A DNA stretch of 64,000 nt from Solibacillus sp. FSL H8-0523 (GCF_038051985.1 NZ_CP150291.1:1302001-1366000), one strand, 5' to 3'. Counted from the stretch's first letter, positions 25,135 to 34,173 are shown. Translations and numbers: made by a program. Notes: generated by a model from the letters alone, not told the origin.

Positions 25135-26514
25135 TTACTGGGCTTGTTTTGTAATCGTAATATTCAACCAGCCAAACAAAATCGTCATGACCGGGCTTAG
25201 TAAACAAAAGAAGGCGAACGGTAAATATTCAAGTACTGATACATTCAACGTACTGGCGATAAATAAACCACATACGCTCCACGGAACAAGCGGATTAATA
25301 ACAGTTCCTGCATCTTCAATCGTACGCGCTAAATTTTTCGGGTGCAATTTGTGCTGTTTAAATTTTCCCTTAAACGCTTCACCAGTTAACAGAATCGATA
25401 AATACTGCTCACCAATTGTGAGGTTAATACCAATGGCGGTAAATGCAGCACCAGTAATGACGGAGCCAACTGATTTCAATTGTCTTTGCAATGCTTCAAG
25501 TAAAGTTTGGATAATCCCGAGTGCAAATAACAAACCGCCCATTGATAAAGACAGCACGATTAAAATAATCGTAAACAGCATACTATTCATGCCGCCACGT
25601 GATAAAAGTGAATCTATCGCGGCAACACCCGTTTCCATCGAATAGCCGTTATATAAAATCGCAAAGAGCTCGTTTAGTGGAATCGTACTATGAAAATAAG
25701 AAAGCACAATGCCGCTGATCGCACTAATCGCGAGTGTCGCAAGACTTGGTACTTTTAAGGCTGTACAAAAAATGAGCACCACTAGTGGGAGAACCGAGTA
25801 CCAATGAATTAAGTTCGTTGCTCGTAATGTTTCTTGGTAGGTTGCAATAAGCGCGGTATCAATCGTGTCTACGCTAGGCGAAAGAAGGGCATAACCAATG
25901 AGCGCAATCATAAATGCAGGAATCGTTGTATACATCATATTTCTGATATGTGTAAAGAGGTCAATCCCTACAACGCTAGCTGCAAGATTCGTTGTATCGG
26001 ATAATGGTGACATTTTATCCCCGAAAAATGCACCCGACACAATCGCGCCAGCCGTAATAACGAGTGACGCATCAATCGAGCTTGCCACGCCAAGCATCGC
26101 TACACCCACTGTTGCAACCGTTGTTAGCGAACTGCCGATTGCGGTACCAATAATGCTTGTAATGATAAACGCAATCGCATAAAAGAAGCTGGCTGATACA
26201 AACGATAACCCAATGTATAACAACGTCGGAATCGTCCCGCCGATTAACCAGCTACTAATTAACACGCCAATTAATAGAAAGATATAAATCGCGCCAATAC
26301 TCGAAGTAACTGCACGAGTCATACTTTGTTCCATTTTTTTGTACGGTATTTTTTTAATGACACCATAAAAAATTAATAACGTAATGGCTAGTAAAATCGG
26401 AATATGAGGCACACTTTCAAGCTGAATGATTGAATAAGAAATAATGGCAATAATGCTGAGCATGAGTAGTAGTGCTTCAAATAGATGAGGTTTTACATAC
26501 TGTTGTTGATTCAT
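25135..26514 (-). CDS. nhaC: NhaC-family Na+/H+ antiporter
   Basis: 459-residue polytopic membrane protein with about 11-12 hydrophobic segments. Family-type conserved stretches are SGAFFGDKMSPLSDTTNLAAS (the ion-binding region of NhaC proteins) and LTIGEQYLSILLTGEAF with EDAGTVINPLVPWS. Start set at ATG 26514 (AAAGG upstream, MNQQQYVKPHLFEALLL); the longer open frame adds a basic non-family extension. The substrate could be Na+/H+ or malate-lactate/Na+ (MleN-type). A terminator on the same strand (26630-26669) separates it from the PurC-like gene upstream. Confidence 0.9.
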   Translation of the reverse strand: MNQQQYVKPHLFEALLLMLSIIAIISYSIIQLESVPHIPILLAITLLIFYGVIKKIPYKKMEQSMTRAVTSSIGAIYIFLLIGVLISSWLIGGTIPTLLYIGLSFVSASFFYAIAFIITSIIGTAIGSSLTTVATVGVAMLGVASSIDASLVITAGAIVSGAFFGDKMSPLSDTTNLAASVVGIDLFTHIRNMMYTTIPAFMIALIGYALLSPSVDTIDTALIATYQETLRATNLIHWYSVLPLVVLIFCTALKVPSLATLAISAISGIVLSYFHSTIPLNELFAILYNGYSMETGVAAIDSLLSRGGMNSMLFTIILIVLSLSMGGLLFALGIIQTLLEALQRQLKSVGSVITGAAFTAIGINLTIGEQYLSILLTGEAFKGKFKQHKLHPKNLARTIEDAGTVINPLVPWSVCGLFIASTLNVSVLEYLPFAFFCLLSPVMTILFGWLNITITKQAQ

Positions 26515-26629
26515 GAAGACAAAACCTTTCAAGAAATATTTTCGCGCTTCAACGCGTCGAAGTACGAAAGTAAGTGTAGCATTTTCTGCGGAAAAAGGGA
26601 AGGGGCTAAAAGGGCGCTTTAGTTTTCTC

Positions 26630-26669
26630 AAAAAAACAAGCACAAACCGAAAATTCGATTTGTGCTTGT
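26630..26669 (-). terminator. Terminator of the PurC-like gene (minus strand)
   Basis: CAAGCACAAA pairs with TTTGTGCTTG; six T residues follow on the minus strand. Confidence 0.88.
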
Positions 26670-26683
26670 GTCAGGTGAAAGGA

Positions 26684-27370
26684 TTATTTCGCTAACATAA
26701 TTTTTTCTAATTCTAATGGTTCAATGTAAGTGCCGTCTTTGTATGCACGCATGTTACCGCCAGAAATTTCATCGATTAAAATAATTTCGTTTGTTTTCGC
26801 ATCGCGGCCAAATTCTAATTTAATATCGTATAGTGTTAAGCCTTTTTTCGCTAGCTCTGCACCTACGAATTTAGAAATTTCAATTGTACGTTCTTTTAAA
26901 ATCGCATATTCTTCGTGTGTTAACAGGTTTAACATCGCTAATGCGTCTTCAGAAATTGGAGGATCTAAACGGTCGTCGTCTTTAATTGTCACTTCTACGA
27001 AAGCGTCTAAATCTTGTCCTTCTTGTACGTAAGCACCGTAACGACGTAAGAATGAACCAACAGCTTTGAAACGGCAAATCACTTCTAACCCTTTACCGAA
27101 TACCGTTGCAGGCTTTACTGTCATTGTTTGCTCATCGAAGTTCGCATCTACGTAGTGTGTAGGTACATCAAGACCGTTTAATTTCGAGTAGAAGAATGAT
27201 GTTAATTTTAAGCCAGCTAAACCAGCACCATCGATTGTTAAGCCAACTGTGTTAGCACCTGGATCGAACACGCCGTTTTCACCAGTTACATCATCCTTGA
27301 ATTTTAATAAGAACAGCTCGTTTTCTAATTTGAATACATCTTTTGTTTTACCAGTATAAATTAATTCCAC
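26684..27370 (-). CDS. purC: Orphan PurC (SAICAR synthetase)-like protein
   Basis: 228 residues with the SAICAR synthetase fold: ELIYTGKTKDVFKLENEL corresponds to the YxGKxKxxY start of PurC, then LLKFKDDVTGENG, PTHYVDANFDE, EVICRFKAVGSFLRRYG (PurC: E-V-I-R-N-x-A-G-S) and ILIDEISGGNMRAY (PurC: DExxxPDxxR). Several positions differ from housekeeping PurC: the region after GENG lacks the usual KG-LN segment, and SGGNMR replaces SPDxxR. It lies alone, not in a pur operon. GTG start with GGAGG nine bases upstream. It may be a divergent paralog or act on another substrate. Confidence 0.75.
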   Translation of the reverse strand: MELIYTGKTKDVFKLENELFLLKFKDDVTGENGVFDPGANTVGLTIDGAGLAGLKLTSFFYSKLNGLDVPTHYVDANFDEQTMTVKPATVFGKGLEVICRFKAVGSFLRRYGAYVQEGQDLDAFVEVTIKDDDRLDPPISEDALAMLNLLTHEEYAILKERTIEISKFVGAELAKKGLTLYDIKLEFGRDAKTNEIILIDEISGGNMRAYKDGTYIEPLELEKIMLAK

Positions 27371-27549
27371 GCGAAAAAACCTCCAAATTTAAATTCAAAC
27401 TCATTATAACACGAATAATATTATATTGAACACATAAAAACGTTCGCCTTTAAAAGAAAGACGTCTAACAACTACTGCCATAAAAGGAAATCAACGTGCA
27501 AAAACCTACTCATGTTTGCTATACTAAACTAAGAAAAGGAGTGGTCATC

Positions 27550-27972
27550 ATGGTAGAAACGTATCACAATGTCGTCGTAGCAATCGACTTTTCAGAAAAA
27601 GCAAAAATTGCATTTGAACGCGGTGTGCGCATTGCAAAATTAACAGGTGCAACACTTCACTTAGTATGTGTCATTGACACGCACTCGTTCGGCTCTGTTG
27701 AAGCATATGATTTAAAATATGCCAAACAGTTAAAAGAAAAAGCAGCCGTACATTTAGAAGAGTACAAGGCGAAAGCAGTGGAAGCAGGTGTCGACAACAT
27801 CCATCTGATCGTTGAAGAAGGTTCACCAAAGGTCATCTTAACGAGTTTAACTGAATCAGATTTAATCATTGTTGGAGCAACAGGTCTAAACCGTGCTGAA
27901 CGATTCTTACTTGGCTCGGTATCAGAAAATGTTGTACGTAACGCGAAATGTGATGTATTAGTCGTACGCTAA
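27550..27972 (+). CDS. Universal stress protein (UspA family, ATP-binding type)
   Basis: 140 residues, single Usp domain. The ATP-binding signature G-2x-G-9x-G(S) is present (GATGLNRAERFLLGSVSENV), along with N-terminal VVVAIDFSEKAKIAFERG and C-terminal CDVLVVR. ATG 27550 has AAAAGGAGTGG upstream; an earlier in-frame ATG lacks a ribosome site. A TATACT -10 box with a preceding TG lies at about 27519. Monocistronic. A stress or persistence role is known for the family; the specific signal is unknown. Confidence 0.93.
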   Translation: MVETYHNVVVAIDFSEKAKIAFERGVRIAKLTGATLHLVCVIDTHSFGSVEAYDLKYAKQLKEKAAVHLEEYKAKAVEAGVDNIHLIVEEGSPKVILTSLTESDLIIVGATGLNRAERFLLGSVSENVVRNAKCDVLVVR

Positions 27973-27975
27973 TTG

Positions 27976-28016
27976 AAAACCGCAACTCCGTAATGGAGAT
28001 TGCGGTTTTATTTTTT
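27976..28016. terminator. Bidirectional terminator between usp and gdhA
   Basis: AAAACCGCAACTCC pairs with GGAGATTGCGGTTTT (one mismatch), T run downstream; convergent genes on both sides. Confidence 0.9.
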
Positions 28017-28025
28017 ACTTCAGAT

Positions 28026-29393
28026 TTAGTAAATGCCCTCTACAAGCATACCGTTCGCTACTCTAACGAAACCAGCGATGTTAGAGCCTACTACTAAGTT
28101 ACCCTCGTAGCCATATTTTTTTGCAGCTTCGGTACTTTGTGAGAAAATTGATTTCATAATTTCATGTAATTTTGTATCTACTTCTTGGAATGTCCAGTAG
28201 TTACGGCCAGAGTTTTGTGCCATTTCTAATGCAGAAACCGCTACACCACCAGCGTTTGCAGCTTTTGCAGGACCGAATAAGACACCTGCATCTAAGAATG
28301 TGTTAATTGCTTCTAAGTCAGATGGCATATTGGCACCTTCTGCTACAACTTTTACGCCGTTTGCGATTAATGTACGTGCAAGCTCACCGTTAATTTCGTT
28401 TTGTGTAGCACATGGTAGGGCAATGTCACATGGAATTGTCCAAATACCACTACAACCTTCCGTAAATACTGCGTTTGGACGGTATGTTACGTATTCGCTA
28501 ATACGTTTGCCTTCTACTTCTTTTAGCTGTTTTACTACTTTTAAGTCGATACCCTCTGCGTCGTAAATGTAGCCTGAAGAATCTGAACAAGCGACTACTT
28601 TTGCGCCGAAGTGTTGTGCTTTTTCAATCGCGTAAACTGCTACGTTACCAGAACCAGAGACAACAACTGTTTTGTCTAGGAATGTGTCATTTGCCTCGCG
28701 TAGCATTTCGCTTACGAAGTATACTAAACCATAGCCAGTTGCTTCTGTACGCGCTAATGAACCACCATAACCAGGTTTTTTACCTGTTAATACGCCCGCT
28801 TCATAAGCACCGCGGATGCGCTTGTATTGTCCCCAAAGGTATCCTACTTCACGAGCACCTACACCAATATCGCCTGCAGGAACGTCGACATCTGGACCAA
28901 CATAACGGTATAATTCTGTCATGAATGCTTGGCAGAAGCGCATAATTTCAGCATCTGATTTGCCTTTTGGATTGAAATCAGAACCGCCTTTACCGCCACC
29001 GATTGGTTGACCTGTTAATGCGTTTTTGAAAATTTGTTCAAATGCTAAAAATTTCATAATTGATTCGTTTACTGTTGGGTGGAAGCGTAAGCCACCTTTG
29101 TATGGCCCGATTACGTTATTGTACTGTACGCGGTAGCCACGGTTTACTTGCACGTTGTTGTGATCATCTTGCCAAGCAACGCGGAATGAAATGATACGAT
29201 CTGGTTCTATGATACGTTCTAAAATATTATGTTTAATGTATTCTGGATGTTGCTCGAATACGGGAACTAATGATAGGAAGATTTCTTCCGCTGCTTGTAA
29301 GAACTCTGGCTGATGCGCGTTCTTTGCTTGTAATTTTGCGAAGACACCATCAACATATTGTTTAGCTTTGCTAGATACTACTGCTGTTGTCAT
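28026..29393 (-). CDS. gdhA: NADP-specific glutamate dehydrogenase
   Basis: 455 residues, the length of the hexameric class of assimilatory GdhA rather than the ~425-residue catabolic RocG/GudB type. The catalytic Lys region is QPIGGGKGGSDFNPKGKSD, and PAGDIGVGAREVGYL and the nucleotide-binding VSGSGNVAVYAIEKA are present, with ACSDSSGYIYD at the beta2 end where NADP enzymes carry Ser. ATG 29393 has GGGGG eight bases upstream. It makes glutamate from 2-oxoglutarate and ammonia. Confidence 0.93.
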   Translation of the reverse strand: MTTAVVSSKAKQYVDGVFAKLQAKNAHQPEFLQAAEEIFLSLVPVFEQHPEYIKHNILERIIEPDRIISFRVAWQDDHNNVQVNRGYRVQYNNVIGPYKGGLRFHPTVNESIMKFLAFEQIFKNALTGQPIGGGKGGSDFNPKGKSDAEIMRFCQAFMTELYRYVGPDVDVPAGDIGVGAREVGYLWGQYKRIRGAYEAGVLTGKKPGYGGSLARTEATGYGLVYFVSEMLREANDTFLDKTVVVSGSGNVAVYAIEKAQHFGAKVVACSDSSGYIYDAEGIDLKVVKQLKEVEGKRISEYVTYRPNAVFTEGCSGIWTIPCDIALPCATQNEINGELARTLIANGVKVVAEGANMPSDLEAINTFLDAGVLFGPAKAANAGGVAVSALEMAQNSGRNYWTFQEVDTKLHEIMKSIFSQSTEAAKKYGYEGNLVVGSNIAGFVRVANGMLVEGIY

Positions 29394-29565
29394 TTGTGAA
29401 ACCCCCAAATTTGTTAATAGCTATACATTAGTACGAATTATCGAACAATTCAATCGATTTTTATGTGACATGAGCTTGTTAAATTGGTGTAAGGAATGGA
29501 AAATGTTTTTAATTCGTTATATTAGAATAATTATTTTAGGTTGATTTTGGAAAGGGTGTATTGTT

Positions 29566-30033
29566 ATTTTAAAACTATTAATTGATGCAGATGCTTGCCC
29601 AGTTGTTGATTTAGCGCTATTTGTTTCATCTCAATTCGAGATAGAACCATTCTTGTTCTGCGATACATCACATCGTATTGAGAGAGAAAATGCTAAAACA
29701 ATTATTGTCGACAAGGGACCAGATTCGGTCGACTTTAAGCTAGTAAGTGAACTTAAACGAGGAGATATTGTCATTACGGGTGATTATGGTCTAGCTGCCA
29801 TGTGTTTGGCAAAAGGTGGAATTGTCATCACACACAATGGTAAAGAACTGACGTCTGACAACATTGATCAGCTGTTGGCATTTCGTTATGAAAGTGCGAA
29901 AATAAGACGTGCAGGGGGTCGTACAAAGGGACCTAAAAAACGCACGGAAGAAAACAATTTAGCGTTTGAAATGGAATTTCGACAAATTTGTGAACGTGCG
30001 ATTTTGCAAAAGGAGGAGAGACAACATGGCTGA
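29566..30033 (+). CDS. yqxD: YqxD/YaiI-family protein (DUF188), apparent ATT start
   Basis: 155 residues with the DUF188 signature LLIDADACPVVDLALF at the N-terminus, a PIN/NYN-like nuclease fold family of unknown function, then VDKGPDSVDFKLVSELKRGDIVITGDYGLA. The conserved N-terminus begins five codons into this ORF, but the frame from the upstream stop (29542-29544) to base 29653 has no ATG, GTG or TTG. An ATT at 29566 stands nine bases after AAAGGG, so I propose AUU initiation; a TTG at 29653 would delete the family motif. It overlaps dsdA by 8 bases (translational coupling). Confidence 0.8.
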   Translation: MLKLLIDADACPVVDLALFVSSQFEIEPFLFCDTSHRIERENAKTIIVDKGPDSVDFKLVSELKRGDIVITGDYGLAAMCLAKGGIVITHNGKELTSDNIDQLLAFRYESAKIRRAGGRTKGPKKRTEENNLAFEMEFRQICERAILQKEERQHG

Positions 30034-31354
30034 ACAGAAAATGGATGTAAATGCATTAGTAGCGCGATTTCCACTAATTAAAAAGTTACAATCAGGGGAA
30101 TATGTATTTTGGGTAAATGACCAGTTATCAACGAAAAAGCAAACAATACCTGCTGTTTCTATGGAAATGATTCGGGAAGCGGAACAAAAATTACAACGCT
30201 TTTCTTCATATATAAAGGTCGCGTTTCCTATCACAAAGTTCTCAGATGGATTAATTGAATCCGACCTGAAAGAAATTCCGCATATGAAAAAGTTAATTGA
30301 AGGTCGTCGCGGCTTTGCGATTCCAGGCACATTGATGCTGAAATGTGACCATGCACTACCAATCGCAGGTTCAATTAAAGCACGCGGGGGAATTTACGAA
30401 GTATTAAGCTACGCAGAAAACTTAGCGCTTGCTGCAGGACGTATCTCAAAAACAGAAGATTATGCGAAATTTGCATCCGATGACATGCGTGCATTTTTTA
30501 GTGACTATAAAATCGCAGTCGGCTCTACGGGCAATTTAGGCTTAAGCATCGGTATGATTGGTGCAAAATTAGGCTTTCAAGTAACGGTGCATATGAGTGT
30601 GGAAGCAAAGAAATGGAAAAAGGATTTATTGCGAGCAAATGGCGTAACCGTCGTTGAACATAAAACAGATTACACGGAAGCCGTTCGCCAAGGCCGTCTT
30701 GCCGCGCAAAAGGACGACACATGTCATTTTATTGATGATGAAAATTCAATTGATTTATTTTTAGGCTATGGGGTTGCAGGCTTGCGTTTAGAGCAGCAAT
30801 TAAAGCAAGCGAAAGTAAAAGTCGATGCGGAGCACCCGTTATTTGTGTACTTACCATGCGGTGTTGGCGGCGGTCCTGGGGGTGTAGCGTATAGCCTAAA
30901 GCAAATTTACGGCGAACATGTACACATCTTCTTCGGGGAGCCAATGCAATCACCTTGCATGCTACTTGGTATGATGACAGGCTTACATGATGAAATTAGT
31001 GTTTCGGATATTGGGTTAACGAACAAAACAGAAGCAGACGGATTAGCGGTAGGGCGACCATCACGCTTTGTCGGAACATTAATGGAATCTGTACTGAGCG
31101 GATGTTATACTGTGGACGATAGCTTTTTATTTAGAAGCTTAAAGGGTATGTATGAGACGGAAAATATCTTTATGGAGCCGTCTGCGCATGCAGGGGTTTA
31201 CGGGCCAATTGAATTGATGATGCAGGGTGTGACTTACTTACAAGAGCACAACTTACAAGATAAGCTGGAAAACGCAACGCACATCATTTGGTCAACAGGT
31301 GGCGATTTGGTTCCACAAGAATTACGCCAGCAGTATTTACAGACAGAGATTTAG
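30026..31354 (+). CDS. dsdA: D-serine ammonia-lyase (dehydratase)
   Basis: 442-residue PLP enzyme of fold type II that converts D-serine to pyruvate and ammonia. The PLP lysine is K118 in GSIKARGGIYE; the phosphate-binding glycine loop is STGNLGLSIG, with PCGVGGGPGGVAY and FFGEPMQSPCMLLG later. Full family length. ATG 30026 lies inside the end of yqxD with AGGAGGAG upstream. It probably detoxifies or uses D-serine from the environment or cell wall. The next gene, 12 bases downstream, is likely in the same operon. Confidence 0.95.
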   Translation: MAEQKMDVNALVARFPLIKKLQSGEYVFWVNDQLSTKKQTIPAVSMEMIREAEQKLQRFSSYIKVAFPITKFSDGLIESDLKEIPHMKKLIEGRRGFAIPGTLMLKCDHALPIAGSIKARGGIYEVLSYAENLALAAGRISKTEDYAKFASDDMRAFFSDYKIAVGSTGNLGLSIGMIGAKLGFQVTVHMSVEAKKWKKDLLRANGVTVVEHKTDYTEAVRQGRLAAQKDDTCHFIDDENSIDLFLGYGVAGLRLEQQLKQAKVKVDAEHPLFVYLPCGVGGGPGGVAYSLKQIYGEHVHIFFGEPMQSPCMLLGMMTGLHDEISVSDIGLTNKTEADGLAVGRPSRFVGTLMESVLSGCYTVDDSFLFRSLKGMYETENIFMEPSAHAGVYGPIELMMQGVTYLQEHNLQDKLENATHIIWSTGGDLVPQELRQQYLQTEI

Positions 31355-31366
31355 AGGAGATAAGCT

Positions 31367-31717
31367 GTGTTAATTATTATTGTTATTATCGCTTTTATAG
31401 GAGCGGGTATGCTCGATTTAAAGCTACGCCAAAAATTCAATATCGAAAAAAATCAAAAATTCATGGATCAATACGTAGGTATTTGGCATTTGTTTTTAGA
31501 AGTATTTTTATGCTTCTCGTTCCTATCGTTTGTAACCGTCAATTTATTTGATCAGACTACGATTTATGCATTATTATTCGCGTTTATCATGTTATTATTT
31601 ATGATTCGTGGGTTGTTTGAGTTTTTATTCAGACGTGATAAACGTCGTCATATTATTTCGTTTACATATGTAGCGCTGTGTGCAGTGTGTAGCGTGGCAA
31701 TTGCGTTGTTTATGTAA
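31367..31717 (+). CDS. DUF4181-type small membrane protein
   Basis: 116 residues with four hydrophobic segments: N-terminal IIIVIIAFIGAGML, GIWHLFLEVFLCFSFLSFV, TIYALLFAFIMLLFMI and a C-terminal AALCAVCSVAIALFM-like helix. Between the first two is the basic stretch LKLRQKFNIEKNQKF, and RRDKRR lies before the last helix. The pattern fits the DUF4181 family of Bacillales. GTG start with GAGGAGAT upstream, 12 bases after dsdA. Function unknown. Confidence 0.7.
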   Translation: MLIIIVIIAFIGAGMLDLKLRQKFNIEKNQKFMDQYVGIWHLFLEVFLCFSFLSFVTVNLFDQTTIYALLFAFIMLLFMIRGLFEFLFRRDKRRHIISFTYVALCAVCSVAIALFM

Positions 31718-31720
31718 TGG

Positions 31721-31740
31721 AAAAGGGCGAATGCCTAGAC
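31721..31740 (+). repeat. 20-bp footprint of the R7-type element
   Basis: AAAAGGGC joined to GAATGCCTAGAC. The same two strings are the two ends (minus strand) of the 125-bp structured element at 44391-44516, here with the interior missing. It could be an excision scar, an internal deletion, or an empty site. Confidence 0.5.
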
Positions 31741-31748
31741 TGCTAATA

Positions 31749-31795
31749 AAAAAGGTGTGCTGTTTACGTGAAATTCGTAAGCAGTACACCTTTTT
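31749..31795 (+). terminator. Terminator after the dsdA operon
   Basis: AAAAAGGTGTGCTGTTTACG pairs with the complementary 20-21 bases at 31775-31795 with one mismatch and ends in T residues. Confidence 0.92.
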
Positions 31796-31814
31796 AGGTT
31801 CATTACTGTAATGT

Positions 31815-32435
31815 GGGGTTGCTATTTCTAATGAAGTTTTGCTGTATTGATTGGCGGGCTGCGGCATGAAAGCGTTAGAGCCACGTCGTACGTGTCTCTA
31901 CCACTTTCTCTAATGCCGCATGCGAGGCCCGCCAATCCCAAACTTATGCCCTAGTAATAAAGTAAAGTGAAAAACACAAAACCAAGCCGCTTGCGCTTAC
32001 GCGAGGCGGCAGTTAGTGAAAATAGTTACTCTTTCTTTATTAAAGAAACTTAAATCAATGCTGCGCTGATTGAAAACTCATTTATTGAAAAGGTTCTTTT
32101 TTATTACCGTTGATTAGAAGTAGCGCTATTTTAAGAGAAATGCTTTGTTTCATCATTTTTTACAGAAACTTACTTAATGCCAAAGTAGAGTGCTGCGGAG
32201 CGAAGGGTGAGCCACAAAAACATTAGCTTCAACGAATAGAGTTGTACGTAGTGTAGGGGCGGACTCCTTGGCGATTAAGCGTGCGCGGAAAATCTGCTTT
32301 TGATGCCACCGTCAGAGGCATCAAAAGTTAGTTGGAGCCACGCCGCCCGGAAAGCCTGCCCCGGAACGCAGTACAACGGACATGAGCTTAAAACGACCTC
32401 ACCTCAACACGTCTCACCTCGGAGCGCAGTAGCAA
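31815..32435 (+). repeat. Structured intergenic repeat cluster, copy R4 (full)
   Basis: Unit A at 31849-31937 (89 bp) closed by GATTGGCGGGC/GCCCGCCAATC; relative to R1, GT:AC became GC:GC, ACGGCAT:ATGCCGT became GCGGCAT:ATGCCGC, and the middle stem is TAGAG:CTCTA. Unit B at 31986-32010 is identical in sequence to R1 (GCCGCTTGCGCTTACGCGAG + GCGGC). A linker with the hairpin AATCA...TGATT follows, then unit D from about 32240, with GTTGTAC/GTACAAC closing stem and copy-specific hairpin 32297-32327 (arms CTTTTGATGCC / GGCATCAAAAG, the same as R1 but with a changed loop). The right edge abuts the stop codon of the YisP-like gene. Two short frames inside unit D look like noise. Confidence 0.85.
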
Positions 32436-32443
32436 ACTCTTCT

Positions 32444-33262
32444 TTAATCTTCTTGAATTTCCTCAACCGTTGCTTCTACTTCGGCGCGGGACATTTTCTC
32501 GCGGCCATCGCGCATCGCTTGGAGCGTTTTATGCGCTAAAGCAAGTGGTAACTTACAAAATAGCTTAATCGAACGCTTATCTAAGTCCTTCATATAAAGG
32601 TCCGCTTTTGCTAAGTTTTCCTCCGCATAAGCAAAGAGCTCAGCACGTGTCCAGTCGTCTGGTACAAAGCTTACACCACGCTCATCTAAATCCTCTTGTT
32701 CGTTACGTAAAATGTTCACGGCTTGCAGACCACGACCATAACCAATTGCCAGCTCACGGTCGGTTTTCGTACCCGCACTCCACTCCCAAAGCTCTGAAAG
32801 CATAACACCTACTAAACCGGCTACATAATATGTATAGTCGTCTAAATCTTCTTTTGTATGCACTTGCCAGTTTGCTAACGCCCATTTCGCCATACCTTCC
32901 GCCATTTCGCTCGTAGCTGAAGTAACAATAGAATATGCACCTTGTGGACAGACAGCTAGCCAATCCGCTAATCGTGTTGTTACCTCAGGCATTTTGTCAG
33001 CAACAGGTGCTAATGCCTCCATGTAGGCGATGTTATCGAAGGCAGGTGCTTTTAATAATTCGGCAACTTTTAATAAGGTAGCATGTTTCACTTCGTTTGA
33101 CACATCTTCATGGTCTTCGATTTCATCAATTGCACGCATCGCTAAGTACGCTACGGCTACTGTAAGTTTTAATTCTTTATCTAAAAAAGTAATTGGGATA
33201 AAAAATGTGCGGCTCGTCTCTTTTAATACGCGCATCGCATCTTTTTGTAATTGTTTCGTCAT
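32444..33262 (-). CDS. Squalene/phytoene synthase-family protein (YisP-like)
   Basis: 272 residues of the trans-isoprenyl diphosphate head-to-head synthase family. The first Asp-rich motif is DEIED (46-50); the YxYYVAGLVG helix is present; the second motif reads NEQED (187-191), where the first Asp of DxxxD is replaced by Asn, followed by LDERGVSFVPDD. B. subtilis YisP, an apparent relative, was shown to act as a farnesyl diphosphate phosphatase rather than a synthase, so a real carotenoid or squalene synthase role is doubtful. Start set at ATG 33262 (GGAGG 11 bases upstream). No other isoprenoid genes are nearby. Confidence 0.82.
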   Translation of the reverse strand: MTKQLQKDAMRVLKETSRTFFIPITFLDKELKLTVAVAYLAMRAIDEIEDHEDVSNEVKHATLLKVAELLKAPAFDNIAYMEALAPVADKMPEVTTRLADWLAVCPQGAYSIVTSATSEMAEGMAKWALANWQVHTKEDLDDYTYYVAGLVGVMLSELWEWSAGTKTDRELAIGYGRGLQAVNILRNEQEDLDERGVSFVPDDWTRAELFAYAEENLAKADLYMKDLDKRSIKLFCKLPLALAHKTLQAMRDGREKMSRAEVEATVEEIQED

Positions 33263-33469
33263 ACGGAAGACATCCTCCATTCATAATTGCATCCATCTAT
33301 TATCGTAACGCAAATTGACAAAAAGTGAAAATAAAAGTTCTGTTAACGTTTTGGATACAAGTGACATGAAAGAAATTCCGTATGATTTCGCACGTATTTT
33401 TGAATTTTATGGAATTTAATTAAAATTTTTTGAAAATTATTATAAGATAGAGAAGAAGAGGTGAAGAGA

Positions 33470-34090
33470 GTGAAATTTTTAGGTTACATTATTTTCGGTA
33501 TTGTTTTAGGGGTGCTAGTAGGAATACTGGAACTGCCATCTTATGTGATTGGTGTCGCAGTTGTGATAGCGCTTGTCATCAGTCTAGGAAATCTATTATA
33601 TACAACAATGTATACGCAAAATTTAAAAAAGCTTGAGAAATTCATCAAAAGTAACAATAAAAACCCCGTGTATTATAGTTTGCAAATGTTAGCAGAAGGC
33701 ACGGACGAACAATTCCGAGAAGGTTTAGAGGCCATCGTGAAAAAGTATAAAAATACGAAATACGAGGCGACATATGGGTCGCTTCTGGCCATGGTGAATG
33801 GTGATTATGAATTAGCGCATCGCTACAATGAACCACAGTTACATAAAGAAGTTGGACAATATACGAATTACATTATTGATATTATGGCAGGGAAGGAAAT
33901 TGGGGATGTGCCAGCATTTAAAAAGAGCTGGATGAACAGTAGTATTGAAGCACACCAGGCCGCTATGCATATGGACTTACAAACGTTTGAAATCATGTCA
34001 AGACAAGCGACAAATCAAGCAAAGGGCATTCAATATTACGGCAACTTTTATACGTTTAAGCGAATGAGGAAAAGACTGTCGGAATTATAA
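33470..34090 (+). CDS. Hypothetical membrane-anchored protein
   Basis: 206 residues. Two adjacent N-terminal hydrophobic segments (FLGYIIFGIVLGVLVGIL and YVIGVAVVIALVISLGNLLY) are followed by a roughly 150-residue soluble helical domain that resembles TPR-like repeats (LKKLEKFIKSNNKNPVYYSL, TYGSLLAMVNGDYELAHRY). GTG 33470 has AGAGG eight bases upstream; a GTG at 33461 is also possible. I do not recognise a named family. It stands alone, 83 bases before paiB. Confidence 0.65.
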   Translation: MKFLGYIIFGIVLGVLVGILELPSYVIGVAVVIALVISLGNLLYTTMYTQNLKKLEKFIKSNNKNPVYYSLQMLAEGTDEQFREGLEAIVKKYKNTKYEATYGSLLAMVNGDYELAHRYNEPQLHKEVGQYTNYIIDIMAGKEIGDVPAFKKSWMNSSIEAHQAAMHMDLQTFEIMSRQATNQAKGIQYYGNFYTFKRMRKRLSEL

Positions 34091-34173
34091 AAATTTAATA
34101 GAAAAAATCGCGCATTCGTTTTCAAAGGGAATTTATGTGAAATGTAGTTTGTGTGTATGTTGAGGAGGTTTAT

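Noticed and set aside
25115-25645. 176-codon plus-strand frame opposite nhaC
   Set aside because: Antisense to a clear antiporter gene, and lacks RBS and family features.
26515-26629. Riboswitch in the nhaC leader
   Set aside because: The 115-base leader has only a weak GCGCTTCAACGCG hairpin; no known riboswitch core could be recognised.
32300-32539. Open frames in unit D of R4 and R5 (and in R1, R6) sharing the peptide SWSHAARKACPGTQYNG
   Set aside because: The similarity follows from nucleotide conservation of the structured element; there is no RBS, start positions differ, and R2 and R3 close the frame early.
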